From Tritrichomonas musculus (taxonomy: Eukaryota; Parabasalia; Tritrichomonadida; Tritrichomonadidae): DNA of 25,801 nucleotides. Positions within the stretch are counted from its first letter, which is position 1; each line of letters starts with the position of its first letter. A model generated the notes under the pieces. The model saw nothing but the letters and a program-made list of their open reading frames with translations, was not told the origin of the DNA and did not search any database. Where the stretch lies: positions 1 to 25,801 of the forward strand of contig JAPFFF010000335.1 of the NCBI GenBank assembly GCA_039105265.1, in the 5' to 3' direction. Below are positions 18,376 through 25,801 of the stretch, one piece after another. Made by a program: the position numbers and the translations under genes.

Positions 18376-21300
18376 ATGTCTGCTTCTGGCTCTATGAACG
18401 CACCTTCAAGTAGTGGCGAGTCCAAATACAATGGAATGATTAAGCAATCTTGGATTAAAATCCTCAGAAACTATTTTTTTGATTTATTTTCATACTTAGA
18501 TTCAGTTGTCCCAAACTTTTACCCAATGCATGAGGTGGTTACAGTTTGGAGGATGATTCAGTTCGTTGGACCTTGCTTATGCGCTGCTCATACTTCAATT
18601 TGGGATCCAGATAAAACTCCAGGCCGAGCTGTATCAATTTTATCAATATTTTTCCATATTATTCCTGTTAGTTATAGACGTGCAGCATCTGCTATCGTTG
18701 AATTTATATATTGCGCTATCATTATTTTATTTTTCATTATAATTATTGGCGCCGCTTTTGTTTGCAAAAAGTCAGCAAAGCTTCCGACGGCTCTTCCATC
18801 AATTTTATCAGTTTATATTCATACTTTTGGCTATTTATTGCACCCAGTCAATATGAATTTAGTTGGTGAAGACCTCGGGCGTTTAATTGATGGCCAATCC
18901 CTCGAACAAAACATGGTTGTTGAAATACTTTCAATTGCCCTATCGCTTGTTTGCTTTATCATTTGGTTTTGGTTTTTTGATCAGATATCAGTTATATCAT
19001 TTCTTTTCCGACCTAATTCATTATTAAGTGTATTAAGTTCAACACAAATTTTTATTTTTATTACAACGAATCTGGTTACCTTTGTCCTTGCTGTCGCATC
19101 TCAATTAAGCAAATATCCATCAGCTGTCCTAACTTTTATTGGCTCCATACTTTACCTCCTCGGACTTTCTTCAGTCTATGCACAAGGATCTTACATCAGT
19201 TCTGCCCACAAACGACTTGTTTTCGCCTCTTCAATCACATCTTGCGCTTTTACTCTAGTAATGGGCATCTACACCATTGTCGGCAGGCGAGCTTCCTTTG
19301 CGGAACTCTTGATATTTTTCTGTGCCTTAGTCATTGTTTATTTGCTATCCGTTTTCATACTTAAAAGGAGCCTTCGTAGGCAAATGAGGCTTCTTGATGA
19401 CTTCCAAAGCAAAGCGATCACAATCGATGACATCGGCAAGCCCAAAATGGTCGTTAAAATAGGGATTACAGGGATGCAATTTGCCCATCCGGCAATATTG
19501 AACTGGCAGCTGTTTAGGGATGCCACAAATAAGTGGCCAGAGAACGTTAACATATGGGTCACTTTTGGCAAATTTGTTGCAATTTATCCAAATGAAAATC
19601 AGCTCCTTGCTCACATTATTTATACAATGGATTGTAACAAATTGAGCGGCAATTTGGCCAAACAAACAATGGCACAAGCAAGGACCGTCTATCAACAAAG
19701 AGAGTCTTCTTTAAGTACCGTCCTCAAGACTAAATTGAACCATTCTACAAAGCACGTTCAAGTGACAAAAAGAAAACTTCGTCACGTCTGGGATCTTGCA
19801 ATTCAAGGCTCAATTAACGAGATGGAAGCGTCAATCAACAGTGCTTTCACAAGTGTTAATAAAACACGTTCTTACTTCAATCACTTGCTGCAACAATATC
19901 CAAATAATCGATTCGTTGCGAGAAGTTATTTACGTTTTATTTCAGAAGTTGAAAATGATCCCAAAAAATTCAATGAATGGTCTGAAAAAGTGGGGAATTT
20001 ACATCGTGGTGTATCAGTAAATGCTGACCATACAAACTTACTCGGTGTTCATGCCTTCCCTGGCCTTCCACCACAAGTTAGCGACGCTTATTCACAGCCA
20101 ACATTGACTGAATCAGAGTCTTTCATTAATGACACTGAACACCAGAATGACGACCACGCTTCAAAAACTGATGAATCGGCAGATCAGATCAATGTTATAC
20201 GTGATTACATTGACGGCCTAAAAATACCAGGAACAACTTGCATTAAAATCTGGAACATTTTCCTCTATTTCATTTTGATTCTGTTTCCTTGTGCTCTAAT
20301 GTTGTCCATCTTGCCCGGCTATTTAGATAGTCTCAGCCAAGTTTTATACTATGAGTATCATTTGTCATATTTAAGAGCATTAACAATTGAGACACCTGTT
20401 TTTGCTAACCACTTTTTATGCGAAGAATTAGGCTTCTATCCAAAACCGCTATTTAATATGGTACCTGAAGCTTATGGCTATGAAAATGAAACAGATAGAA
20501 TGCTTCGATTTTTGCTGAGCGAAATGTCGAAGCAGGTTGAACAAGTCAGTAAATATCGTCAATACATGAAGAAAGATAGTGATGTTAGCAAAGCACATTC
20601 CATCATTTTTAACGGCATCATTCCATACAAATTTTACAAAAATCAAATTCAAAACATTTCTGCTAATTCAACACTTGCCGGCTGTGTTTCTGATGTCTCA
20701 ATGCAAGCTGAAAAGTTAGTAAGATTAGTAGAATCATTGAATTGCACTGACCCAAGCAATGAAGATGCATGTTGGAATATTCAAAATCAGACTGAATTTT
20801 TGAATCCTTACATGAATTACGGTATTATTTGTGATAGCATTACGAATGCCCTCAGAAATATCAACACCTTTTTGTATAGGAATGTTGACAATGTTGAGAA
20901 TTTGTGTATGTTTATCTGTCTGTTTGTTTGTGTTGTTTATGCATTGATCATCATTGGAATTCTAGTTTATCAACTAGAAAATCTTCAGAAAAGTAAGATA
21001 GCTATTTATAAATGTCTGACATCGTTGCCCAAAAATATCGTTTCTTCGGTTTCAGAGTCATTAAGAATGCTGAAGAAAAGCGACACTGATGAAAACGGAG
21101 GAGTTGAAGAGACAGAAACAGAATTAAACAAACAAGATGAAAACATATTAAAAATATTTTCATCATCAAGTGATGCATCATCAATGAAATCGTTAGATAA
21201 AACTGTATTAATTGTATCATCTGTTCTTTTCTTAGTCTGTGCATTAATCTGTACATTTGTTATTGCTTTCACTTTCCCTGAAGTTGCTGAACAATTGAAT

Positions 21301-23103
21301 AACAATTCTCCTCATCTCGGATTCATCTTAGGAACGTCTGCCTTTGGATTCTCAACAATAGGAGCACTTGACAACTTAATTCTTGAATCAAATTGTCATG
21401 GATTATCAGGCAAACTTCATTATGATTGTGAAGATCCAAATAATGATCCAACAACTTTATTTCTTCGTAATTATGAAGTTAATTTTGTTCATGAAACATT
21501 ATCAACATTCATTACTTATTATAATAATGCTCGTTTTGGACGAGAAAGTACAGGACTATCGAATGTTCCTTCTTATTCATTGTATGAAACAGCTGTTGAA
21601 GAAGCTGATGCAATTCTTGATGGTTGTGAGAATTATAACATATCAAACAGTGCACCTGATTATTTCAGTTGTTATCCGGTCAATGTTCAAATCAACCTGT
21701 TTAAGCCTGTAATAACCGAAATTCTGACACCGATAAGAGACGGCGTTGCCATAAAATACAACGCATCAAGTCCATTGGTTCAACAATTGTGGAACATGAT
21801 GACAATCGGCATTTGCAGCAAGTTTTTGTATCCAATGTTTGATAACATTATTCCAGAAATGCTTAAAAATTTGAATTCAATTATTCCACCTGCTAACTCG
21901 GCGGTTATTATCGTTTTAATCATAGGATTCATTAACTTGATTGCAGTTCTCTTCCAGATTCATGTGTCTGAAACAAAAATGCGTTTTGCTCTTTCGTTTC
22001 TCACACAATGTCCACCTTCAGTTGTCCTTTCAAACCAGAAAATCATGGAAATTTTGTCAGGCGACTTCAGCTCCAAATCGAAAGATGTAAGTTCACACAA
22101 CAGCCAATTCTTTGACTCAATTGTGGAGAGTATTCCTGACAGTGTGATTGTTTGTAACTCAAACTACAAAGTCGTCAATACAAACAAAAGCACAGAAAGA
22201 ATTTACGGCATTCAAAACAAAGATTTCATTGATAAAGATGCCCAAGAATTCTTCTCAAATAGTTCAATGTTTATCGGCGACACCAGCGAACTATTTGGCA
22301 AATCAGAAGGCAATGCGAAAATTGAATTCAAGAGCCAAAATAATGCTGACAATAAATGCTTCCTTGACATCAACATCAGCCAAATGGCGGACAATTATGT
22401 AATCGTTACTCGTGACGAAACACAGACTGTTTTATACAACACTTTAATTGCTGAAGAAAAAGTGAAGAGCGACCGTTTATTGTCCTCAATTTTGCCGCCA
22501 AATCTCGTCAAACGCGTCCAAGATGGCGAGAAGAACATCAGCTTCGGCGTGCAAAGTGCAACAATCCTATTCCTTGATATAGTTGAATTCACGCCGTGGT
22601 GCGCGTCAAACACTGCGGCTATGGTCATGTCAACTTTGAATACTTTATTCAGAAAATTCGATGAAAAATTGGCCACACATGGAACAATGACAAAAATAAA
22701 GTGCATCGGAGACTGCTACATGTGTTCTGGCGGAATTTTCGTCGAAATTAATCAGGCTGCAGTTCATGCTAAAGAAACCGTCGAATTCGGTTTGGAGGCA
22801 ATTTCGGTCATTGAAGAAACTAACAAAGAATTGAACTTGTCTTTGAGAATTCGCGTCGGAATCAATACCGGCGGTCCTATCGTCGCTGGTGTGCTTGGCA
22901 CAGAAAAGCCAACTTTCGAAATTTTGGGTCCTGCTATCAATATGGCCCAACAGATGGAAAATCACGGAGTCCCAATGAAGGTCCACGTGTCAAGGTCTAC
23001 TTACGAACTTATTTATGGAGGTAATTTCGTAATTAAAGAACGTGGTCAAATTGAAATTAAAAGAGGAACTGTGTTGACTTATTTAGTCGAACCTAAAAAA
23101 TAA
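18376..23103 (+). CDS. Receptor-type membrane adenylyl cyclase with PAS domain
   Basis: The 1575-aa protein should make cAMP at the plasma membrane. Residues about 105-330 hold some six membrane helices. Residues 336-620 form a large helical, TPR-like region (YPNNRFVARSYLRFI). Membrane helices follow near 625-648, 843-865, 943-966 and 1176-1196, bounding two ectodomain-sized loops (649-842 and 967-1175) with conserved-looking Cys. A PAS domain (about 1245-1365: SIVESIPDSVIVCN) and a linker helix lead into a class III cyclase domain (about 1392-1572). Metal-binding Asp1401 (FLDIVEF) and Asp1446 (IGDCYM) are present. Lys1442 is the adenine-selecting residue, so ATP rather than GTP is expected. 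Glu1515 replaces the usual second adenine contact Asp, Asn1522 is kept, and Gln1526 stands where the transition-state Arg is usual. Stop is TAAA. This architecture is typical of a very large trichomonad family; the activating signal is unknown. Confidence 0.93.
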   Translation: MSASGSMNAPSSSGESKYNGMIKQSWIKILRNYFFDLFSYLDSVVPNFYPMHEVVTVWRMIQFVGPCLCAAHTSIWDPDKTPGRAVSILSIFFHIIPVSYRRAASAIVEFIYCAIIILFFIIIIGAAFVCKKSAKLPTALPSILSVYIHTFGYLLHPVNMNLVGEDLGRLIDGQSLEQNMVVEILSIALSLVCFIIWFWFFDQISVISFLFRPNSLLSVLSSTQIFIFITTNLVTFVLAVASQLSKYPSAVLTFIGSILYLLGLSSVYAQGSYISSAHKRLVFASSITSCAFTLVMGIYTIVGRRASFAELLIFFCALVIVYLLSVFILKRSLRRQMRLLDDFQSKAITIDDIGKPKMVVKIGITGMQFAHPAILNWQLFRDATNKWPENVNIWVTFGKFVAIYPNENQLLAHIIYTMDCNKLSGNLAKQTMAQARTVYQQRESSLSTVLKTKLNHSTKHVQVTKRKLRHVWDLAIQGSINEMEASINSAFTSVNKTRSYFNHLLQQYPNNRFVARSYLRFISEVENDPKKFNEWSEKVGNLHRGVSVNADHTNLLGVHAFPGLPPQVSDAYSQPTLTESESFINDTEHQNDDHASKTDESADQINVIRDYIDGLKIPGTTCIKIWNIFLYFILILFPCALMLSILPGYLDSLSQVLYYEYHLSYLRALTIETPVFANHFLCEELGFYPKPLFNMVPEAYGYENETDRMLRFLLSEMSKQVEQVSKYRQYMKKDSDVSKAHSIIFNGIIPYKFYKNQIQNISANSTLAGCVSDVSMQAEKLVRLVESLNCTDPSNEDACWNIQNQTEFLNPYMNYGIICDSITNALRNINTFLYRNVDNVENLCMFICLFVCVVYALIIIGILVYQLENLQKSKIAIYKCLTSLPKNIVSSVSESLRMLKKSDTDENGGVEETETELNKQDENILKIFSSSSDASSMKSLDKTVLIVSSVLFLVCALICTFVIAFTFPEVAEQLNNNSPHLGFILGTSAFGFSTIGALDNLILESNCHGLSGKLHYDCEDPNNDPTTLFLRNYEVNFVHETLSTFITYYNNARFGRESTGLSNVPSYSLYETAVEEADAILDGCENYNISNSAPDYFSCYPVNVQINLFKPVITEILTPIRDGVAIKYNASSPLVQQLWNMMTIGICSKFLYPMFDNIIPEMLKNLNSIIPPANSAVIIVLIIGFINLIAVLFQIHVSETKMRFALSFLTQCPPSVVLSNQKIMEILSGDFSSKSKDVSSHNSQFFDSIVESIPDSVIVCNSNYKVVNTNKSTERIYGIQNKDFIDKDAQEFFSNSSMFIGDTSELFGKSEGNAKIEFKSQNNADNKCFLDINISQMADNYVIVTRDETQTVLYNTLIAEEKVKSDRLLSSILPPNLVKRVQDGEKNISFGVQSATILFLDIVEFTPWCASNTAAMVMSTLNTLFRKFDEKLATHGTMTKIKCIGDCYMCSGGIFVEINQAAVHAKETVEFGLEAISVIEETNKELNLSLRIRVGINTGGPIVAGVLGTEKPTFEILGPAINMAQQMENHGVPMKVHVSRSTYELIYGGNFVIKERGQIEIKRGTVLTYLVEPKK

Positions 23104-23606
23104 AAAAATTTTTTTGTTCGGAATTGGTTATCTTTTTTTTTTTTTTTTTTTTTTTTTTAGTGTATTGTTTAATAATTTGTATTTAGATGGCCATATGTTT
23201 AAATAGATAACGAATTATTTTAATAAAATTAATTTTATTTTAATATTATTAATTAAAAAAATGTGAACTGGCAGCATCGCTGGTCTAATGGTAGAGAAAT
23301 GAATGCAATTCCATTTTACTCTTTACCAAATTATAGTGATATCATAGTAGATCATTTTTAAATAAAAAAATGAATGCTTGTTCTCATATTTTATAAGTAA
23401 AATGGTTAGATATATTGATGAAAGAAGATTTATACCACTTTTTATTTTGGGTAAGGGTATAGTTCATCTATTAAAAAAGCATACTGTGTTAATGAATAAA
23501 AGCTTTTGATGATATATCTTTAATTTTAAGAAGAAAACTAAAAATCTATTCATTTATGTTTAAATAATTTATTTTAAAGATAATTATAAAATTGATTAAA
23601 TAACAG
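23104..23606. other. Spacer with poly-T run and tRNA fragment
   Basis: Contains a 26-base T tract (23133-23158) 30 bp after the cyclase stop and a 22-base tRNA-Gly fragment. A 35-codon frame from 23402 has no support. Otherwise A/T-rich sequence without recognisable content. Confidence 0.5.
23274..23295 (+). pseudogene. Truncated tRNA-Gly (5' 22 nt)
   Basis: GCATCGCTGGTCTAATGGTA plus GA matches the first 22 bases of the tRNA-Gly(GCC) genes at 6587 and 7562 exactly: the 5' acceptor strand and the D arm with the A box. The match then stops abruptly; the anticodon arm, T arm and 3' acceptor strand are missing. The upstream bases do not match the flanks of the full genes. Confidence 0.85.
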
Positions 23607-23678
23607 TCCGACATCGTTCAGCGGTTAGGATACGTGGTTTTCATCCACGGGATCGGGGTTCGACTCCCCGTGTCGGAA
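23607..23678 (+). tRNA. tRNA-Glu (anticodon TTC), second copy
   Basis: Identical in all 72 nt to 12097-12168, with the anticodon at 23640-23642. The 5' flank differs entirely, so the copies are dispersed genes rather than part of a long duplication. Confidence 0.97.
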
Positions 23679-23680
23679 AG

Positions 23681-23690
23681 TTTTTTTTTT
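23681..23690 (+). terminator. Pol III terminator of the second tRNA-Glu
   Basis: Ten T in a row two bases after the discriminator. Confidence 0.88.
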
Positions 23691-24298
23691 AACAATTTTT
23701 ATAAATTTTTTATAATTCAATTTCTGTAATAAATAAGTAAGAATCATTCATCCTTGTCAAATCCATAAGTTGCATCCTTCTATATATAAATTCGTTTTGG
23801 TACTGATTATCAATATGAAAAGTTGCTAAAGAAAAATTTCATTTTGACAGATGCCTAATTTATTAATCAAATAAACATTTCCTTTAAATCTTTTATTATT
23901 ATTTATGAATTTATAATCAATTTGTTATTACAAGCTTAATAATATGATAATATGATTGGTGTAACTCAATTTTACATATATTAAACATTGAATTTAGTAT
24001 CATTGAGAGTAAGAAAAAAAAAAAAAAAAAAATAAAATTGATTTTTATTCAAATTCCTTTATGCAAAAGCTTTATCTCATTGTTAATAGGTCAAAAAAAT
24101 TAACCTTATGTACGAAAAAATAACGTTTTAACATATTATCAACTCTGTCTTCAGTTTTTTCAAAAACGACACTGTTAGCTTTTTAAAATATATTTAAGTT
24201 AAAAACATATATTATATTATATTTTCTTTTTATCATTAGGAAAAAAATACATTTTAAATAATATTTGTTAAAGATAATTATAATCATTGATAAATCGG

Positions 24299-24326
24299 CA
24301 CTTTTTGAATAGTCATTCAAAAAGTG
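24299..24326. repeat. Short perfect hairpin
   Basis: CACTTTTTGAAT and ATTCAAAAAGTG pair over 12 bp around an AGTC loop. No T run follows on either strand close by, so a termination role is not suggested. Confidence 0.7.
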
Positions 24327-24474
24327 ACTTGTAGAAATTTTTCTATGGATGGTGAAAAAGTTCGTATCTCTCATTTTATTGATATTTGGTTCGATTTAGC
24401 TTCGGCAATTTTTTTTCTCCATCTTTTTCAATGCAACAGCTTTCCAGAAACATCATGTTTATTCAAAAAAATAT

Positions 24475-24572
24475 ATATAGCATCTTGTTAAGTCCAAATG
24501 TCATTTTTTTGGTCAAAAATTTTGGTTAAAAGGTCAAAAAAAGTGACATTTGGACTTAACAAAATGCTATAT
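24475..24572. repeat. Near-perfect 98-bp hairpin (MITE-like)
   Basis: Left arm ATATAGCATCTTGTTAAGTC… and right arm …GACTTAACAAAATGCTATAT are complementary over about 40 bp with two mismatches and a short inner loop around GGTCAAAAATTTTGG. The flanks on both sides are TA-rich. It lies about 100 bp downstream of the phosphatase stop. It may be a small palindromic DNA element or a 3'-end structure. Confidence 0.8.
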
Positions 24573-24672
24573 AAATATATATATAAAATGGTTACATTTA
24601 TTGGAATAAAATTAAAAGAAAAGAAGTAGATATAAATTTTTTTTTAATAAAACAAATAACACAAATTACATT

Positions 24673-25801
24673 TCAAATATCTTCAACAAAACCTTGCAAT
24701 TCATTAAATTTAACCATGCTTTTAGTTTTTCCTATAGAATTATTGCCACCACTATTATTATTATAGCCGTTGTTTGTGACATTTCCATTTTCATCCAAGA
24801 AATTACTCAATGAAGTTGAATGCAAAATGATTGGCTTTTTAATAGCCGTGTTATTCTTCCTTCTTGGATTAGTAATGAACATTTTACGAGCAATATTGAC
24901 GCCAGCTCTTTTATTCCTTATTCCGTGGTGGACGTTTTGCATTCTAGCTGTTGTTGTCTCGCTTTTCAAATTTGGATTTCTGATTGAGAAGCAGATGCTT
25001 GTTCTCATTTTCTTATTGAAATTCTGAACTTTATAATAGACCGCCTCACTTTTTCTGAGACGTTTCAAAGGAGGAAAAGTTATCGTCTCAATTCTATTGT
25101 CCAATTGAAAAAGTTTCAAAATTGCTGAATTGTTGCCCATCTCGTGACTGTACGAAGAAGATGAAAAAATGGTGATGCACTTGTCACTGAAATGGGAACT
25201 CATGCCTTTCACGACGCACTGGTGGGCTCGAATCATTCTCCTCAGTGAATTTTTGAGAAGGAAAAGGTCAACAGCGTTGCCGTTGAAGAGGTAACCACGA
25301 CCACGAGGATTGTCACCGTATAAGTAAGGAAAGCCGGGTGATGGATCGCTCCAAATAACGTCTGAAAAAAGACGGTTGTCTTCAAAATTATTAATTGGCC
25401 GAATAATTCCGGTTTTAAGGTGATCTAGGCGCTCTAAGCGTGGACTTAAACCACCATGTATACAAAACGTCGTTTTGTTGACAATACAACAAATGGGTAG
25501 ATAGCTGAAGGCAGTGATAAATGAATTATATAATATTTCCGAATATTTGTAACAATAGACACTTTTGTGGTTTGCAAGGTATTCTACTTCTGGATAATAT
25601 TCTGGTTCTTTAATATATGAGGATTGTTCCTCTTCAAAATGATAATTTAATGGATCTGATTCAACATTTTTGATAACTGTAACTTTTTGGGATTTTTCTT
25701 GGGTGTGATAATTGAGAATCTCATCTTTAAAACCATACTGACTGCACATCGAATCAAATTCGTGGTTTCCTCGAATTAAATAATATTGATCTGGATACAT
25801 G
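24673..25801 (-). CDS. PPP-family Ser/Thr protein phosphatase, 5' end outside window
   Basis: Dephosphorylates phosphoserine/threonine using two metal ions. The visible 375 residues start just before RGNHE (10-14), so the earlier GDxHG and GDxVDRG metal motifs lie beyond the right edge; the first Met is internal and is not the start. Present are Asn12 and His13 of GNHE, His115 in CIHGGLSP, the RGRGYLF stretch equivalent to the substrate-binding Arg loop, His193 in RAHQCV, and Tyr217 in FSSSSY, where most relatives have FSAPNY. About 50 acidic residues (roughly 32-82) are inserted between GNHE and the next helix, where PP1/PP2A have only a few. A basic, Asn-rich tail of about 120 residues follows the catalytic domain. 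PP1-like or PP2A-like subgroup cannot be settled from the visible part. Fold and key residues suggest an active enzyme. Confidence 0.9.
   Translation of the reverse strand, partial: MYPDQYYLIRGNHEFDSMCSQYGFKDEILNYHTQEKSQKVTVIKNVESDPLNYHFEEEQSSYIKEPEYYPEVEYLANHKSVYCYKYSEILYNSFITAFSYLPICCIVNKTTFCIHGGLSPRLERLDHLKTGIIRPINNFEDNRLFSDVIWSDPSPGFPYLYGDNPRGRGYLFNGNAVDLFLLKNSLRRMIRAHQCVVKGMSSHFSDKCITIFSSSSYSHEMGNNSAILKLFQLDNRIETITFPPLKRLRKSEAVYYKVQNFNKKMRTSICFSIRNPNLKSETTTARMQNVHHGIRNKRAGVNIARKMFITNPRRKNNTAIKKPIILHSTSLSNFLDENGNVTNNGYNNNSGGNNSIGKTKSMVKFNELQGFVEDI

Larger units (their letters stand above)
23691..24672. other. Spacer with hairpins, downstream of the phosphatase gene
   Basis: About 1 kb of A/T-rich sequence between the tRNA-Glu and the phosphatase stop. 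It holds a 19-base A tract (24014-24032), a short perfect hairpin (24299-24326) and a long one (24475-24572). No gene was found. Confidence 0.5.

Noticed and set aside
21006-21305. Minus-strand frames inside the cyclase gene (also 19345-19698, 22395-22706, 22645-22986)
   Set aside because: Antisense shadows of a well-supported gene; no initiation or domain evidence.
23402-23509. 35-codon frame starting with ATG after the truncated tRNA
   Set aside because: Too short, no family, and composition equal to the spacer.

Overview
The window is AT-rich nuclear DNA from a protist, most likely a parabasalid (trichomonad), with Tritrichomonas closer than Trichomonas. The case rests on gene families and on the absence of visible introns. 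There is a 1575-residue multi-pass membrane cyclase of the type trichomonads have in large numbers. Degenerate pieces of BspA-like leucine-rich repeat, ankyrin-repeat and TKL-type kinase families, all greatly expanded in these organisms, are also present. Genes are intronless, tRNA genes are isolated, and spacers are full of poly-A/T runs. The species call is inference; no database search was possible.

Layout. 269-2281 (+) encodes a secreted GH27 alpha-galactosidase of bacterial architecture, and 2749-5355 (+) an exportin-T-like karyopherin. From about 5.4 to 18.3 kb no intact long protein gene is seen. This stretch is an accessory region holding: an inverted repeat (6523-7696) with one tRNA-Gly(GCC) in each arm; a 2.7-kb DNA-transposon-like element (7871-10573) with short inverted termini, an 11-bp target duplication, internal 204-bp tandem repeats and a broken ankyrin-protein fragment; a tRNA-Glu(UUC); a BspA-like LRR relic; a frameshifted kinase gene (13025-13881, -); and a scrambled virus-like fossil (about 14180-15990). 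At 18376-23103 (+) lies the intact receptor-type adenylyl cyclase (two membrane regions, PAS domain, catalytic domain). It is followed by a truncated tRNA-Gly, a second tRNA-Glu identical to the first, a strong DNA hairpin (24475-24572), and the 3' part of a PPP-family Ser/Thr phosphatase (24673-25801, -) that runs off the right edge.

How the genes work together. No operon or pathway links the intact genes; trichomonad genes are transcribed singly. The alpha-galactosidase probably acts outside the cell or in lysosomes on host or food glycans. The exportin would carry tRNA out of the nucleus. The cyclase and phosphatase belong to signalling. The most notable structures are the tRNA-bearing palindrome and the transposon that appears to carry a captured host-gene fragment. 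I see no evidence for a wholly new multi-gene system.
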